Position numbers and translations under genes: made by a program. From NCBI RefSeq assembly GCF_009916105.1, contig NZ_JAAAXQ010000035.1:1-33360 (forward strand): a stretch of 33,360 nt of DNA. Reading direction: 5' to 3'. This document shows positions 7,721-15,508 of the stretch, piece after piece. The notes beneath the pieces are model-generated. The model ran no database searches and had not been told where the DNA came from. It was given only the letters and a program-made list of their open reading frames with translations. How positions within the stretch are numbered: position 1 is the stretch's first letter; every line of letters begins with the position of its first letter. This DNA is from Streptomyces sp. GC420 (GTDB taxonomy: Bacteria; Actinomycetota; Actinomycetes; Streptomycetales; Streptomycetaceae).

Positions 7721-8600
7721 TCAGCAGTGACGCGCGTCGAGCGCTTCCTCGTTGTTCCAGAGGACCGGCGTGGCGCCGACGGGTTCGAACCGGATCTGCG
7801 GGTGGTTGCACTGGACCAGGCAGATCAGACGGCGGCGAAGTACGGCTGCCTGGCGGGCCTGGTCGGCGATGATGTCCAGGACAACCTGCGCCGCCCTGGG
7901 GCAGGTTGTCGCGAACCGATCGTAGTCAGTGAAGACCAGGACCAGTCCGGCACCTTCGGGAGCATCGTCGTAGCGGCCGTAGCAGGCCACGTCGCCGAGG
8001 CAGTCGTTGAGCGCGTCCAGGTTGTGCCCGTAGTAGTCGGGGAAGTCCAGGGCTGCGGCCATGGCACGGTGCATGTCCCGCTCCGCGTTCCACTGGCCGG
8101 CTTCCAGGCGGATCACGCGGAAGCCGCGGTCTTCGAGACGTTCCGCCGCCTGTGCGAGGAGACGCTTGCGCCAGAAGAGGGTGACGAAGGTGTTGATCAT
8201 GTACTCGATGCCGGGAAGCCGAGCAGTCCTGGCGGTTGGCTCCGGATTCTGTGCCGCGTCGCTCCGGTAGGCGTCGAGGAGACGGAAGAACTCTTCGACG
8301 GGAGTCGAGCCGTCGGGGGTGTTGCGTTCGATGTCGGCTGCCCAGGTGGGAACTGGCGATGCCGCGATACTCATGGAGCCAGCGGCTGAAGTCGTCTTCG
8401 GGCCAGAAGGCCCAAGGTTCGTCGATGCTGTGCACGCCAAGCCCTACCCGGTAGCCGGTGAGCATGGACTGCAGGTGCTGGAGTGAGCCGCCGGGCAGCC
8501 ACATCCCGGGCCGGAGACGGATCTGGTCCAGGAAGTCGTACACGTCCGTGCAGTCCTGCCAGTGCTTGGCCGTGGGGGCCGGGAGGTCTTCGGTGGACAT
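7721..8600 (-). pseudogene. barstar-domain protein, frameshifted in the linker
   Basis: The N-terminal part runs from ATG 8600 (DVYDFLDQIRLRPGMWLPGG, SIDEPWAFWPEDDFSRWL). The C-terminal part in another frame carries IERNTPDGSTPVEEFFRLLD and a barstar (barnase-inhibitor) domain: AERDMHRAMAAALDFPDYYG, HNLDALNDCLGDV, VLVFTDYDRFA. The frames meet near 8355-8365, where SSHLG should run into WAADIERN. A contracted TGGGC tandem repeat (minus 5 bases) would explain the shift. Barstar-fold proteins inhibit barnase-type RNases; no such RNase is nearby. ATG 8374 could still express the barstar half alone. The upstream region has TAAGGT 6 nt before ATG 8600, a leaderless layout. Confidence 0.7.
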
Positions 8601-8890
8601 GTTCCGACCTTATGGTGCGAACGGGTACTGTCGTCGGTCGGAGGGGTGTGAGCGCAAGGCGATCACACGCGGTTGGTCGGGGGCATCTGCCGGAAACCAC
8701 ACCCCAGCACGCTCCGAAGCCCCATCGACAGGCACCCGCCGTCAACGTGACAACGCCCCGGAACCGCAACTACCTTGAACAACAGCTTCACGGGACCGCC
8801 GGTGCTGAACCTTCGAGCCGTGAACGCCCCGATAATGCGGGTGAGTTGCCGATTTCATGGGCGTGCACCCGACTGATTATGATCTTGGTC

Positions 8891-9181
8891 ATGACTGTGC
8901 AGAACCCTGGCAACCCCCCTTCCCGTAAACAGAGACTTCAGGAGAGGCAGCGCCGTCAGCTGGCGGTGGTCGACACCGTGGACAAGGCCGAGGCCAAGGT
9001 CCGCAAGGCAGAGGTCGAACTGGCCGTGGCTGTCACTGAGGCAGTGCAGGTCTTCGGCGACGAGCAGTCCGCGTCCGAGGGACTCGATATGCCGGTCGAA
9101 GTCATCCGGCGCTTCCTCGGCATGGGACGGGACGGAGTGGCCAGGGGCGACAACGTCGCCGAGGCCGCCGGCAAATCCTGA
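8891..9181 (+). CDS. small coiled-coil protein, leaderless
   Basis: The 96-residue product is fixed at ATG 8891 by TATGAT (8878-8883), a near-perfect -10 hexamer 7 nt upstream, with no ribosome-binding site. Residues of about 12-60 form a charged coiled coil (RKQRLQERQRRQLAVVDTVD, KAEAKVRKAEVELAVAVTEA). The C-terminus (SEGLDMPVEVIRRFLGMGRD) could be a degenerate helix-turn-helix. No family is recognised. It may be a small DNA-binding accessory protein, but this is only inferred from composition. Confidence 0.65.
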   Translation: MTVQNPGNPPSRKQRLQERQRRQLAVVDTVDKAEAKVRKAEVELAVAVTEAVQVFGDEQSASEGLDMPVEVIRRFLGMGRDGVARGDNVAEAAGKS

Positions 9182-9480
9182 GCTCGGCGTTCGTGGCGAG
9201 CCGTGGTGCGAGGTCGGTGTCGACGCCCTGTATCACCGCAGGGAACGTCACCCGGAACGGGCAGCCGCTGACCCAGCAAGCCGTCTCCCGGAGACACCAG
9301 ACAGCCATCGGCCGTGCGGCAGGCTCTCTCACCCACATCGCTGTCGTACCGCCCGGGTTACTCGCCCGCGCGATCCGCGCGGTCAGAGACGGGACTTGCT
9401 CACCGGAACGGGGACGGAGCGACAACGGACACCTCGACCACTGCATCGGCCTGCGAAACAGCCCCGAGCATGCCCGCTGA
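9182..9480. other. gap without recognisable genes
   Basis: No frame in these 299 bases shows a convincing start, ribosome-binding site and coding-like codon use together. No repeat or RNA structure stands out. Confidence 0.4.
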
Positions 9481-9850
9481 TCATGCTGGCGCTCCGGGAA
9501 AGTCCAAGATCCCCGACAGAGTCAAGCTGAGGTCATCGACGCTGCCATCGGGCATCCCGATCGAAAGGTTCGTCTGCAACTCGCAGAGCTTAAAATGGAC
9601 ATGAGTATTGATCAGTGGGTGCGTCTGATCGCCAGTGAACCCGGTGGCGTCTTCCGCCGCCGCTTCCAGGCGCTGGCCGTCTGGCACTGCCCGAAGGTGG
9701 CCGAGGTCGAGTTCGAGTTCGAGCGCTGGGCCCGCGACCCGGACCCGCAGATCCGCCTGCAGTCCCTGTGGTTCCGGAGCCATCCAGAGCGGCTGGCCGT
9801 GACCCTGGCCGCCGATCCCGATCCGGAGGTGGCGCGGAGGCCTGCAGATA
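9481..9850 (+). pseudogene. HEAT-like repeat protein fragment
   Basis: An in-frame stretch with no start codon upstream of 9595 reads AEVIDAAIGHPDRKVRLQLA, then QWVRLIASEPGGVFRRRFQA, FEFERWARDPDPQIRLQSLW and LAADPDPEVAR. The repeated pattern (A/RD)PDP.(I/V)R resembles HEAT-like repeats of large Streptomyces proteins. Coding signal starts abruptly near 9510 and ends near 9840, where it runs into an IclR remnant in another frame. It is therefore a piece of a longer gene lost at both ends. An internal ATG at 9595 could give a short product, probably non-functional. Confidence 0.5.
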
Positions 9851-9904
9851 CGCCCGGCCGCATCCGGATGCGGGCCGCCGGTCCGCACTGCTTCACTCCG
9901 AGCG

Positions 9905-10370
9905 GCGGTCCGTACCGCGGTCGGAACTTGCGGAGCGCGCCGGACTGCCCAAGCCGACAGTGCACCGGCTGGCGGCGGACCTGGCGCGGCTGGGCCGGCT
10001 GGAGCGCTCGGGCCCGCACTACCGGCTCGGGGCGAAGCTGTTCGAACTCGGCTCGCTGATCCCGCGCCGACGTGATCTGCGCGAGGCGGCCCTGACTTTC
10101 CTGCAGGGACTGTTCGAGGCCACCCGTGGGACCGCCCCCCCTCGGCGTTCGCGAAGGCCTGGACGTCGTCCACCTCGAACGCATCCACGGCCACGAGGCC
10201 CTCCATCTGGCCCTCCCGTATCGGCGGCAGCCTCCCGCTGAGCTGTACCGCCGTGGGCAAGGCCCTGCCCGCCCTCTCCGGCGCCGAGCTGACCGAGGAG
10301 GTGCTGTCGCAGCCGCTGCCGAGCCGCACGCCCCACTGCCATCACCGACCCGGACCGCCTGCGGCTTCGC
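9905..10370 (+). pseudogene. IclR-family regulator remnant
   Basis: Three frames together spell an IclR regulator. The winged helix is RSELAERAGLPKPTVHRLAA, DLARLGRLERSGPHYRLG, then KLFELGSLIPRRRDLREAAL (about 9920-10115). Next come GVREGLDVVHLERIHGHEAL (about 10140-10200) and GKALPALSGAELTEEVLSQP (about 10258-10320), each in a different frame. No start codon precedes the helix-turn-helix. The copy is dead. It is not the regulator at 14647-15330. Confidence 0.65.
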
Positions 10371-10487
10371 TTGCAAGGGGGCGTCCGGGTCGTTCCGTGG
10401 GGCGAAGACCGAACCGGGCGGCGCGGGAAGCTGTTGCGAGGGCGGATGACTGCCTCTCATCCGGTCCCCGCGCGGACCGCGATCGCA

Positions 10488-10605
10488 GTCGGTGATCTCG
10501 CCTTCCCGGGCCGACTCCAGCACCCGCCTGGCCAGCTGCTGCAGCAGCTGCCCTCGCCGGTCAGCGGCAGCCCCCGTTATTCCGGGCTCGGTCAAACAGC
10601 ACCGC
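10488..10605 (-). pseudogene. IS256 (Mutator)-type transposase N-terminal remnant
   Basis: On the minus strand LPLTGEG in one frame and LLQQLARRVLESAREGEITD in the adjacent frame match the conserved start of IS256-family transposases (LTGxGGLLxQLxxRVLESALEGEI). The catalytic DDE domain is absent. The fragment sits about 100 bp from the 3' end of mhpB and marks a likely past rearrangement at the left edge of the catabolic block. Confidence 0.55.
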
Positions 10606-10654
10606 AACGAGCTACTCGTCTTGTCCTGCCTCCGATTGCGCAGCAGTAGCCGAA

Positions 10655-10698
10655 GTGCGGGCGGGTTCAGCGCGCGGTGCGGGCGGGTTCAGCGCGCG
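10655..10698. repeat. 22-bp perfect tandem duplication over the mhpB stop
   Basis: The 22-base unit beginning GTGCGGGCGGGTTCAGCG occurs twice, at 10655-10676 and 10677-10698. The mhpB stop codon (10689-10691) lies in the second copy. Depending on which copy is ancestral, the last residues of MhpB and the distance to its terminator region have changed. Confidence 0.85.
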
Positions 10699-11633
10699 GT
10701 GCGCGCTGTCATGACGCCGAACCCGGCGATGTACTCGCGGATCGGCCGGTAGAAGGACGATGTGACGGTGTAGGGGCCGGACGCACCGAGTGCCGCGAAC
10801 GCGGCGACCCAGGTGCGTACCTCGTGCGCCGAGTTGCCGGCGTCCTCGGCCATCTGCGCCGCGCTCATCGCGTCGATCGGGGTGAGGTCACCGGAGGTGA
10901 AGACCTCCATGAGGGCCTGGTCCCACTCGGGGTTGAGGTCGCGGATGGTCGCCGTTCCCGCCGCGAACGCCTTGCCGGCGTTGATGACGTTGTGCTGGCG
11001 GGCATCGCGTGCGGCCGCGGTGGGGTGACGGCCGTTGAGCAGCAACGCGCGCTGGGCGTCGTCGGCCGTGGCCCACTGCGGCACGGGAGGGTCGTGCGAG
11101 AGGCCGCCCGAGCCGATGACAAGGACGCGCTCGTCGTCGAGGGTGGCGAGGAAGGAGCCGATGGCCTCGCCCAGCTTGCGCACGCGCGCCATCTTCACGA
11201 AGGGCTTGGCGACACCGTTGATGAAGACCGGGATGGCGGGGACGGTGTCGATGCCGTTGAAGAGGATCTCCAGTGGCTGGATGGCGCCGTGGTCGACCTC
11301 CATGCGGCGAGAGATGGCGATGTCGAGATCGCGCTCGGCCACCCACTCGGCCAGCCGCTCGGCCACCGCGGTCGGCACATCGAGCGGTCCCTCGGCCGAG
11401 CCGTAGTCCCCGACGCCGAGCGCCTCGTAGCCGATGCAGAACGGCGGCATCAGGTCGTAGAAGAAGCCGTTGTAGTGGTCAGGGGCGAAGGGGACGACGA
11501 GGGTCGGGTCGTAGTCCCGCACGAAGGCCCGCGCTTGGTCGAAGGCAGCGTCCACGGCGGCCGTCACGTCCGCGGGCGGGTCAGCGTACTCCAGGAGCGG
11601 GCTGTGGGACATGCAGACGAGTGCGACGCTCAT
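10689..11633 (-). CDS. mhpB: 2,3-dihydroxyphenylpropionate 1,2-dioxygenase MhpB
   Basis: This 314-residue type II (LigB) extradiol dioxygenase cleaves the ring of 2,3-dihydroxyphenylpropionate (or the cinnamate analogue) with Fe(II) and O2 to give 2-hydroxy-6-oxonona-2,4-dienedioate. Motifs: MSHSPLL (His10), FAPDHYNGFF (His53), MEVDHGAIQP (His115) and GSGGLSHDPP (His180). The last two correspond to the catalytic histidines of E. coli MhpB. Length matches the family. The start overlaps the mhpA stop (ATGA, 11630-11633) with GGAG upstream, so the two are coupled. It is the last gene of the mhpC-mhpA-mhpB operon. A 22-bp duplication covers its stop. Confidence 0.93.
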   Translation of the reverse strand: MSVALVCMSHSPLLEYADPPADVTAAVDAAFDQARAFVRDYDPTLVVPFAPDHYNGFFYDLMPPFCIGYEALGVGDYGSAEGPLDVPTAVAERLAEWVAERDLDIAISRRMEVDHGAIQPLEILFNGIDTVPAIPVFINGVAKPFVKMARVRKLGEAIGSFLATLDDERVLVIGSGGLSHDPPVPQWATADDAQRALLLNGRHPTAAARDARQHNVINAGKAFAAGTATIRDLNPEWDQALMEVFTSGDLTPIDAMSAAQMAEDAGNSAHEVRTWVAAFAALGASGPYTVTSSFYRPIREYIAGFGVMTARTAR

Positions 11634-13360
11634 GAGCGGACTCCTTCGGTGCCGGTGCCGGTGCCGAGAGCGGTGGAGAGCGAGCCCGCCGCGATCACCC
11701 CGGCCAGGGCCCGGGGCGCCTGCTGGGTGAGGGAGGCGGCTGCGACGAAGCGGTCGGGGCGCAGGATGATCAGGCCGCAGGCACGGACGTCGAACCAGCG
11801 CTTGAGGGCGCCCGAGGTGTCACCGACGACGGTGACGGGCGTCGGCGAGTCGGCGTACCGCTTCTCGGCCCATCTCCGCTGGGTCTCGGGCATGAACGAG
11901 ATGAGCTTGACCCGGTGCCGGCGGATGAGTTCGAGGTCGTTCGCCGAGAGGAACTTCGTGGGGTTCGTGCCCCACGTGGCGAGGGCCCACCAGTCGCCGA
12001 TGACCTCGTCGAGCAGGATGTTGGTGTGCTCGCCTGTGTTGACTCGGGGCTGGATGAACTGCAGGCCCACGGGCGAGATCGAGCCGGCGGAATCGACGAA
12101 CGGCGCCAGCTTCGAGCTCTTGAAGGTGGCCTCGGCCTGACCCGGTCGGAGGGTGGCCTGGTCCACGACGACCCCGGTGGCATAGCGCGGCATGGGCTTG
12201 AAGCGCAACTCGGTGAAGTAGGACTTCCACTTCGGCACCAGGTTGAGGGCCGAGGCGGAGATGTCGCGGACCTTGCCGCCGAACCTGCCCATCTTCATGA
12301 TCGAGCCGACCGCCATGTTGACGTCGATCATGTCGGCAACGTGCTTGTGGCGCTCGTCGCTGTAGGAGTCGAGCAGGTTCTCGGACGCATCGCCGCGCAG
12401 GACGGAGGTGAGCTTCCACGCGAGGTTGGTGGCGTCGCGCATGCCGGAGTTCCAGCCCTGGCCGAGCCAGACCGGCATAAGGTGGGCCGCGTCGCCGGCC
12501 AGGAAGACGTTGCCCTTGCGGAACGAGCCGGCGACCCGGCCATGATGGGTGAAGGTGCGCTGGTTGATGATAGTGAGGGCGGCCGGGTCGGGCACGAACC
12601 GCTCGAGCAGCGAGCTCATGAAGTCCGGGTCGTCGACGAGTCCGGTGGGCTCGTTGTCGTGGAGCATGAACTCCCAGCGGCGGATGCCCTGGGGCAGGCC
12701 GATCGAGACGTAGGGGCGGCGGGGGTCGGCGCCGAGATAGACGTTGGGTGCCCCGATCGGGTCGTCGTCGACGTCGACGACGACCCAGCGGGTCGAGGGG
12801 GACTTGCCCTCGAACTCGACGCCCATCCACTTGCGGGTGAAGGAGCTGCCACCCTCGCAGCCGACGGCGTAGCGCCCGGTGACGGTGACGGTGCCGGCGA
12901 CGTTTCCGTCGGCGTCGAGCTGCTCGGCTGTGACGGAGACGTGGTCGCCCAGGTCCTCCAGCCCGACGACACGGTGGCTGAAGCGGAGCTCGGTGCCGGT
13001 GAAACGGTCGAGTCCTGCCGCGAGTTCCCTGTCGACGAGTGGCTGGATGAAGCCGTGCTTGCGGGGGAAGCCGAACTCCTGGGTCTGGGGATCGTTGGCG
13101 GCCAGCACCCGGCCCTCGCCGTTGACGAGGCGGACCACGTGGTGGGGCACTGTGAAGGGCTCGATCTGCCCCCACAGGCCGGCAGTGCACAGCGTGCGGA
13201 TCGCCTCGTCGTCGAGTCCGACGCCTCGGGGGTAGTCGATGAGCTCCGATCGGGCCTCGAGGACGATCGCGCGATGGCCGCGCATGCCGATGAGGTTGGC
13301 GAGGGTGAGGCCGACAGGACCGGCCCCCATGATGACGACGTCGGTGTCGAGTGTGCTCAT
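11630..13360 (-). CDS. mhpA: 3-(3-hydroxyphenyl)propionate/3-hydroxycinnamate hydroxylase MhpA
   Basis: This 576-residue class A flavoprotein monooxygenase uses NAD(P)H, FAD and O2 to hydroxylate 3-(3-hydroxyphenyl)propionate to the 2,3-diol. Visible motifs are the Rossmann GxGxxG at residues 12-17 (GAGPVG), the (D/E)G region at about 165-175 (GRYAVGCEGGSSF), and the GD motif at 289-290 (VFLAGDAAHLMPVWLGQGWN). The C-terminal thioredoxin-like domain follows. Start ATG 13360 has GGAGG about 8 nt upstream. It begins 20 nt after mhpC and overlaps mhpB by 4 nt. The assignment over other phenol hydroxylases rests on the mhpB and mhpC neighbours and overall similarity. Confidence 0.92.
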   Translation of the reverse strand: MSTLDTDVVIMGAGPVGLTLANLIGMRGHRAIVLEARSELIDYPRGVGLDDEAIRTLCTAGLWGQIEPFTVPHHVVRLVNGEGRVLAANDPQTQEFGFPRKHGFIQPLVDRELAAGLDRFTGTELRFSHRVVGLEDLGDHVSVTAEQLDADGNVAGTVTVTGRYAVGCEGGSSFTRKWMGVEFEGKSPSTRWVVVDVDDDPIGAPNVYLGADPRRPYVSIGLPQGIRRWEFMLHDNEPTGLVDDPDFMSSLLERFVPDPAALTIINQRTFTHHGRVAGSFRKGNVFLAGDAAHLMPVWLGQGWNSGMRDATNLAWKLTSVLRGDASENLLDSYSDERHKHVADMIDVNMAVGSIMKMGRFGGKVRDISASALNLVPKWKSYFTELRFKPMPRYATGVVVDQATLRPGQAEATFKSSKLAPFVDSAGSISPVGLQFIQPRVNTGEHTNILLDEVIGDWWALATWGTNPTKFLSANDLELIRRHRVKLISFMPETQRRWAEKRYADSPTPVTVVGDTSGALKRWFDVRACGLIILRPDRFVAAASLTQQAPRALAGVIAAGSLSTALGTGTGTEGVRS

Positions 13361-13380
13361 GAGCGGTGCCTCCGCCGGGC

Positions 13381-14253
13381 TCAGTTGTGGGTGAGGAAGT
13401 CGACGACGAGGCGGTTGAACTCTTCAGCGTGCTCGATCATCGCCCAGTGGCCACAGCGGTTGAGCAGCACGAGGCGAGAGTTCGGGATGTTGGCCAGCAG
13501 CCACAGGCTGATCTCGTAGTGCAGGACGCGGTCGTCCTTACCGTGGATCAGGAGGGTGGGCGTCTGGATGTCCGGGATCTTGTTGCGGTCGGCCTTGATC
13601 GGGATCGGCGCGCCGAAGGCCAGGCCCTGGACGTAGTTCTGCAGGTGGTCGGGGCGGGCGAGCGCTGCCTGGGAGCGGGCCTTGGTGAGCTCCGGGGTGG
13701 CGAAGCGCTCCTTGTCGTAGGTCATGATCTCGACGAGGGCCTTCATGTTCTCCGGTCCGGCGTCCTTGTAGGCCTTGACCAGCACCTTGAGACCCTCGCT
13801 CGGGCCGTCGCCGGGACCGAAGAGGGTGGCAGGGCCGCGCCCCAGCGAGGCTCCCATGGTCACGAGGTGGGTAATGCGCTCGGGGTGGAGCGTCGCGAAG
13901 CGGATCGCGGTGTGGGCGCCCATCGAGTTGCCGACGAGTGCCGCCTTCGGCAGGCCGAGCGCGTCAAGGAGTTCGACCAGGGTCGCGTCGTGGTCCATGT
14001 CCTTGGTGGCCACGGTGTCGGAGTCGCCCCAGCCGGGCATGTCGGGCGCGAGGACGTGGAAGCCCGCGTCGGCGATGACGCCGATGTTGCCGGAGAAGTT
14101 GGACCACCCGGTCGCCCCCGGCCCGGATCCGTGCAGCAGGACTACCGCGGGCGCGCCGGACGCGGCGTACTCCTGGCCGGCTTCGTAGTAGCGAAGGTGC
14201 GTGCCGGACGGCAGCGTGAGGTCGCGTGCGGCGACTTCCTTGGTGAGGGTCAT
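13381..14253 (-). CDS. mhpC: 2-hydroxy-6-oxonona-2,4-dienedioate hydrolase MhpC
   Basis: This 290-residue alpha/beta hydrolase cleaves the C-C bond of the meta-cleavage product, giving 2-hydroxypenta-2,4-dienoate and succinate (fumarate from the cinnamate route). It has the oxyanion motif HGSGPGATGW at 41-50, nucleophile Ser110 in GNSMG, the acidic residue in HGKDDR at 238-242, and His269 in NRCGHW. These fit the MhpC/BphD family. Start ATG 14253 has GGAG about 10 nt upstream. It is the first gene of the operon, and an operator candidate lies 24-52 nt before the start. mhpD, E and F, which would finish the pathway, are not in this window. Confidence 0.92.
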   Translation of the reverse strand: MTLTKEVAARDLTLPSGTHLRYYEAGQEYAASGAPAVVLLHGSGPGATGWSNFSGNIGVIADAGFHVLAPDMPGWGDSDTVATKDMDHDATLVELLDALGLPKAALVGNSMGAHTAIRFATLHPERITHLVTMGASLGRGPATLFGPGDGPSEGLKVLVKAYKDAGPENMKALVEIMTYDKERFATPELTKARSQAALARPDHLQNYVQGLAFGAPIPIKADRNKIPDIQTPTLLIHGKDDRVLHYEISLWLLANIPNSRLVLLNRCGHWAMIEHAEEFNRLVVDFLTHN

Positions 14254-14276
14254 GACGGCGGCGGCTCCTTGTGCGT

Positions 14277-14305
14277 TATCTGCACGTGTTAATGCGATAA
14301 ATGCA
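14277..14305. promoter_or_regulatory. operator candidate before mhpC (21-bp-spaced direct repeat)
   Basis: TATCTGCA (14277-14284) and TAAATGCA (14298-14305) start exactly 21 bp apart. Aligned with the copy at 15447-15475, TATCTGCA, an internal TGC eight bases later, a TA, and ATGCA all coincide at the same spacing. The site covers the expected core promoter of the mhpCAB operon. It is inferred to bind the neighbouring IclR protein. Confidence 0.6.
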
Positions 14306-14646
14306 TGGCGTGACGCGGGTATGTCACCACCACCCCGAAGGCGTGTCAAGGCGGCGGCTCTGTTTCGTAATCGGCTCCGGCTCGCATCCGGCGGCAACGC
14401 GGAGCACCTGGCCACTGCCCCTGATGCCGGCGAATGAGGGGCATGCCCGGCTGAGGTTCAGTCGACGGGCGGTACGGCGTGGCATGCGGCCGCGCCGGTT
14501 GCCGTTCCCGCGTGGCGTACGACGCTGCCCTTTGCACCGCAGGACATCACGGTGCGTTACCGGGGTGCGAGCCGGAGTCGAATCTGCGACGGAGCCGAGT
14601 GCGGGGCAGCCGAGGCGGCGCGGTCACTGCTCGGGGCGAAGAGGGC
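14306..14646. other. mhpC upstream region, no gene
   Basis: About 340 bases separate the operator candidate from the end of the iclR gene. I see no supported coding region. The part next to 14306 should carry the distal promoter and activator elements for mhpCAB. GTGACA on the minus strand near 14322 is a possible -35. Confidence 0.35.
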
Positions 14647-15330
14647 TCAGGACAGCTGGGCGGCCAGTCGTGCCGCCGCCTCGATGAGCACAGGCGGCGC
14701 CTCGGCCGCGATCTCGGCCCGATGGGTGATCAGGTTGAGGCAGGCGACCGGGACGCCGGCGACCTGGGGGAGCGGTACGGCGACACCGTAAGCACCCGGC
14801 TCCACCTCGCCAACGGTCTCGGCATACCCGCGCTCGCGGGCCTCGGCCACGCGGGCCTCCTCGCCCGGCGAGGGTGACATTGCGGCCCGCAGGGCCACGC
14901 CACCGGCTGCGCGGCTGATCGGGTGGCGGCCGCCGGTGCTGAAGACGAGGTGGTACTGCGAGCGGGCGGGCGAGACGACGGAGAGCGCGACCGCCTCGTC
15001 GCCCTCGGCGACGAGCAGGGTGACCGTGGCGCCGAGGCGCTCGGCGAGCTCGTGCAGGATCGGCTCGGCGGCGACCCGCAAGGTGGTGTGGATGCCGGAG
15101 GCGAGGGCGGCGAGGCCGCTGCCGACGCGGTAGCGGCCGTCGGCCCCGCGGATGACGAACTTGAACCCGGCGAGGGTCGACAGCAGCCGTGAGGCGATCG
15201 AGCGGTGGACGTCCAACTGTTCGGAGATCTCCTGGATGGTCACTCCGTCGGGAGCGACCGCGACCAGCTGGAGGGCGCGGAGCCCGCGGGCCAGGGTCTG
15301 GGCCCCAGGTGCCGATCGAGTGTCGCTCAT
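14647..15330 (-). CDS. IclR-family transcriptional regulator of the mhp/ABC block
   Basis: The 227-residue protein has an N-terminal winged helix (about 29-60: GVTIQEISEQLDVHRSIASR, LLSTLAGFKFV) and an IclR effector domain (about 80-225: ILHELAERLGATVTLLVAEG, SRAAGGVALRAAM, GVAVPLP). E. coli MhpR, also IclR-type, controls mhp genes in response to the aromatic substrate, which supports the same role here. ATG 15330 has no ribosome-binding site, but TATGCT lies 8 nt upstream, suggesting a leaderless or nearly leaderless transcript. It sits between the two operons it is inferred to control. The ATPase operon starts 178 bp away on the other strand. Confidence 0.88.
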   Translation of the reverse strand: MSDTRSAPGAQTLARGLRALQLVAVAPDGVTIQEISEQLDVHRSIASRLLSTLAGFKFVIRGADGRYRVGSGLAALASGIHTTLRVAAEPILHELAERLGATVTLLVAEGDEAVALSVVSPARSQYHLVFSTGGRHPISRAAGGVALRAAMSPSPGEEARVAEARERGYAETVGEVEPGAYGVAVPLPQVAGVPVACLNLITHRAEIAAEAPPVLIEAAARLAAQLS

Positions 15331-15410
15331 GGCCGCACAGCATAGACGCCGACGCCGGGGTGATGATCAGCGGCTGCGACACGCCGATCGGCCCGCCTGC
15401 TGCACGGGGG

Positions 15411-15475
15411 TTGACAGGGGTATGCACCCCCCCTCACTCTCATCGATATCTGCATCACACCGTGCACTATATGCA
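15411..15475 (+). promoter_or_regulatory. ABC-operon promoter with IclR-type operator candidate
   Basis: TTGACA at 15411-15416 is a consensus -35; the best -10 in range (around 15435-15440, CACTCT) is weak, as expected for an activated promoter. Just downstream, TATCTGCA (15447-15454) and TATATGCA (15468-15475) repeat at 21-bp spacing and match the site before mhpC. The right half also forms the short palindrome GTGCA-N5-TGCAC (15462-15476). The site lies between iclR and the transporter genes and could serve both. Confidence 0.6.
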
Positions 15476-15508
15476 CGCACCCCGAAGAAAGCGACCAGAG
15501 GGCAAAAC

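Noticed and set aside
7775..7800. GGTTCGAACC, resembling a tRNA T-arm
   Set aside because: It lies inside the barstar coding region and no acceptor, D or anticodon arms can be drawn around it.
9905..10370. Second functional IclR regulator for the mhp operon
   Set aside because: The coding signal moves through three frames and has no start; it is a remnant.
11820..13519. Long antisense frames over mhpA on both strands
   Set aside because: mhpA has clear FAD-binding motifs and correct family length; the others are high-GC shadows.
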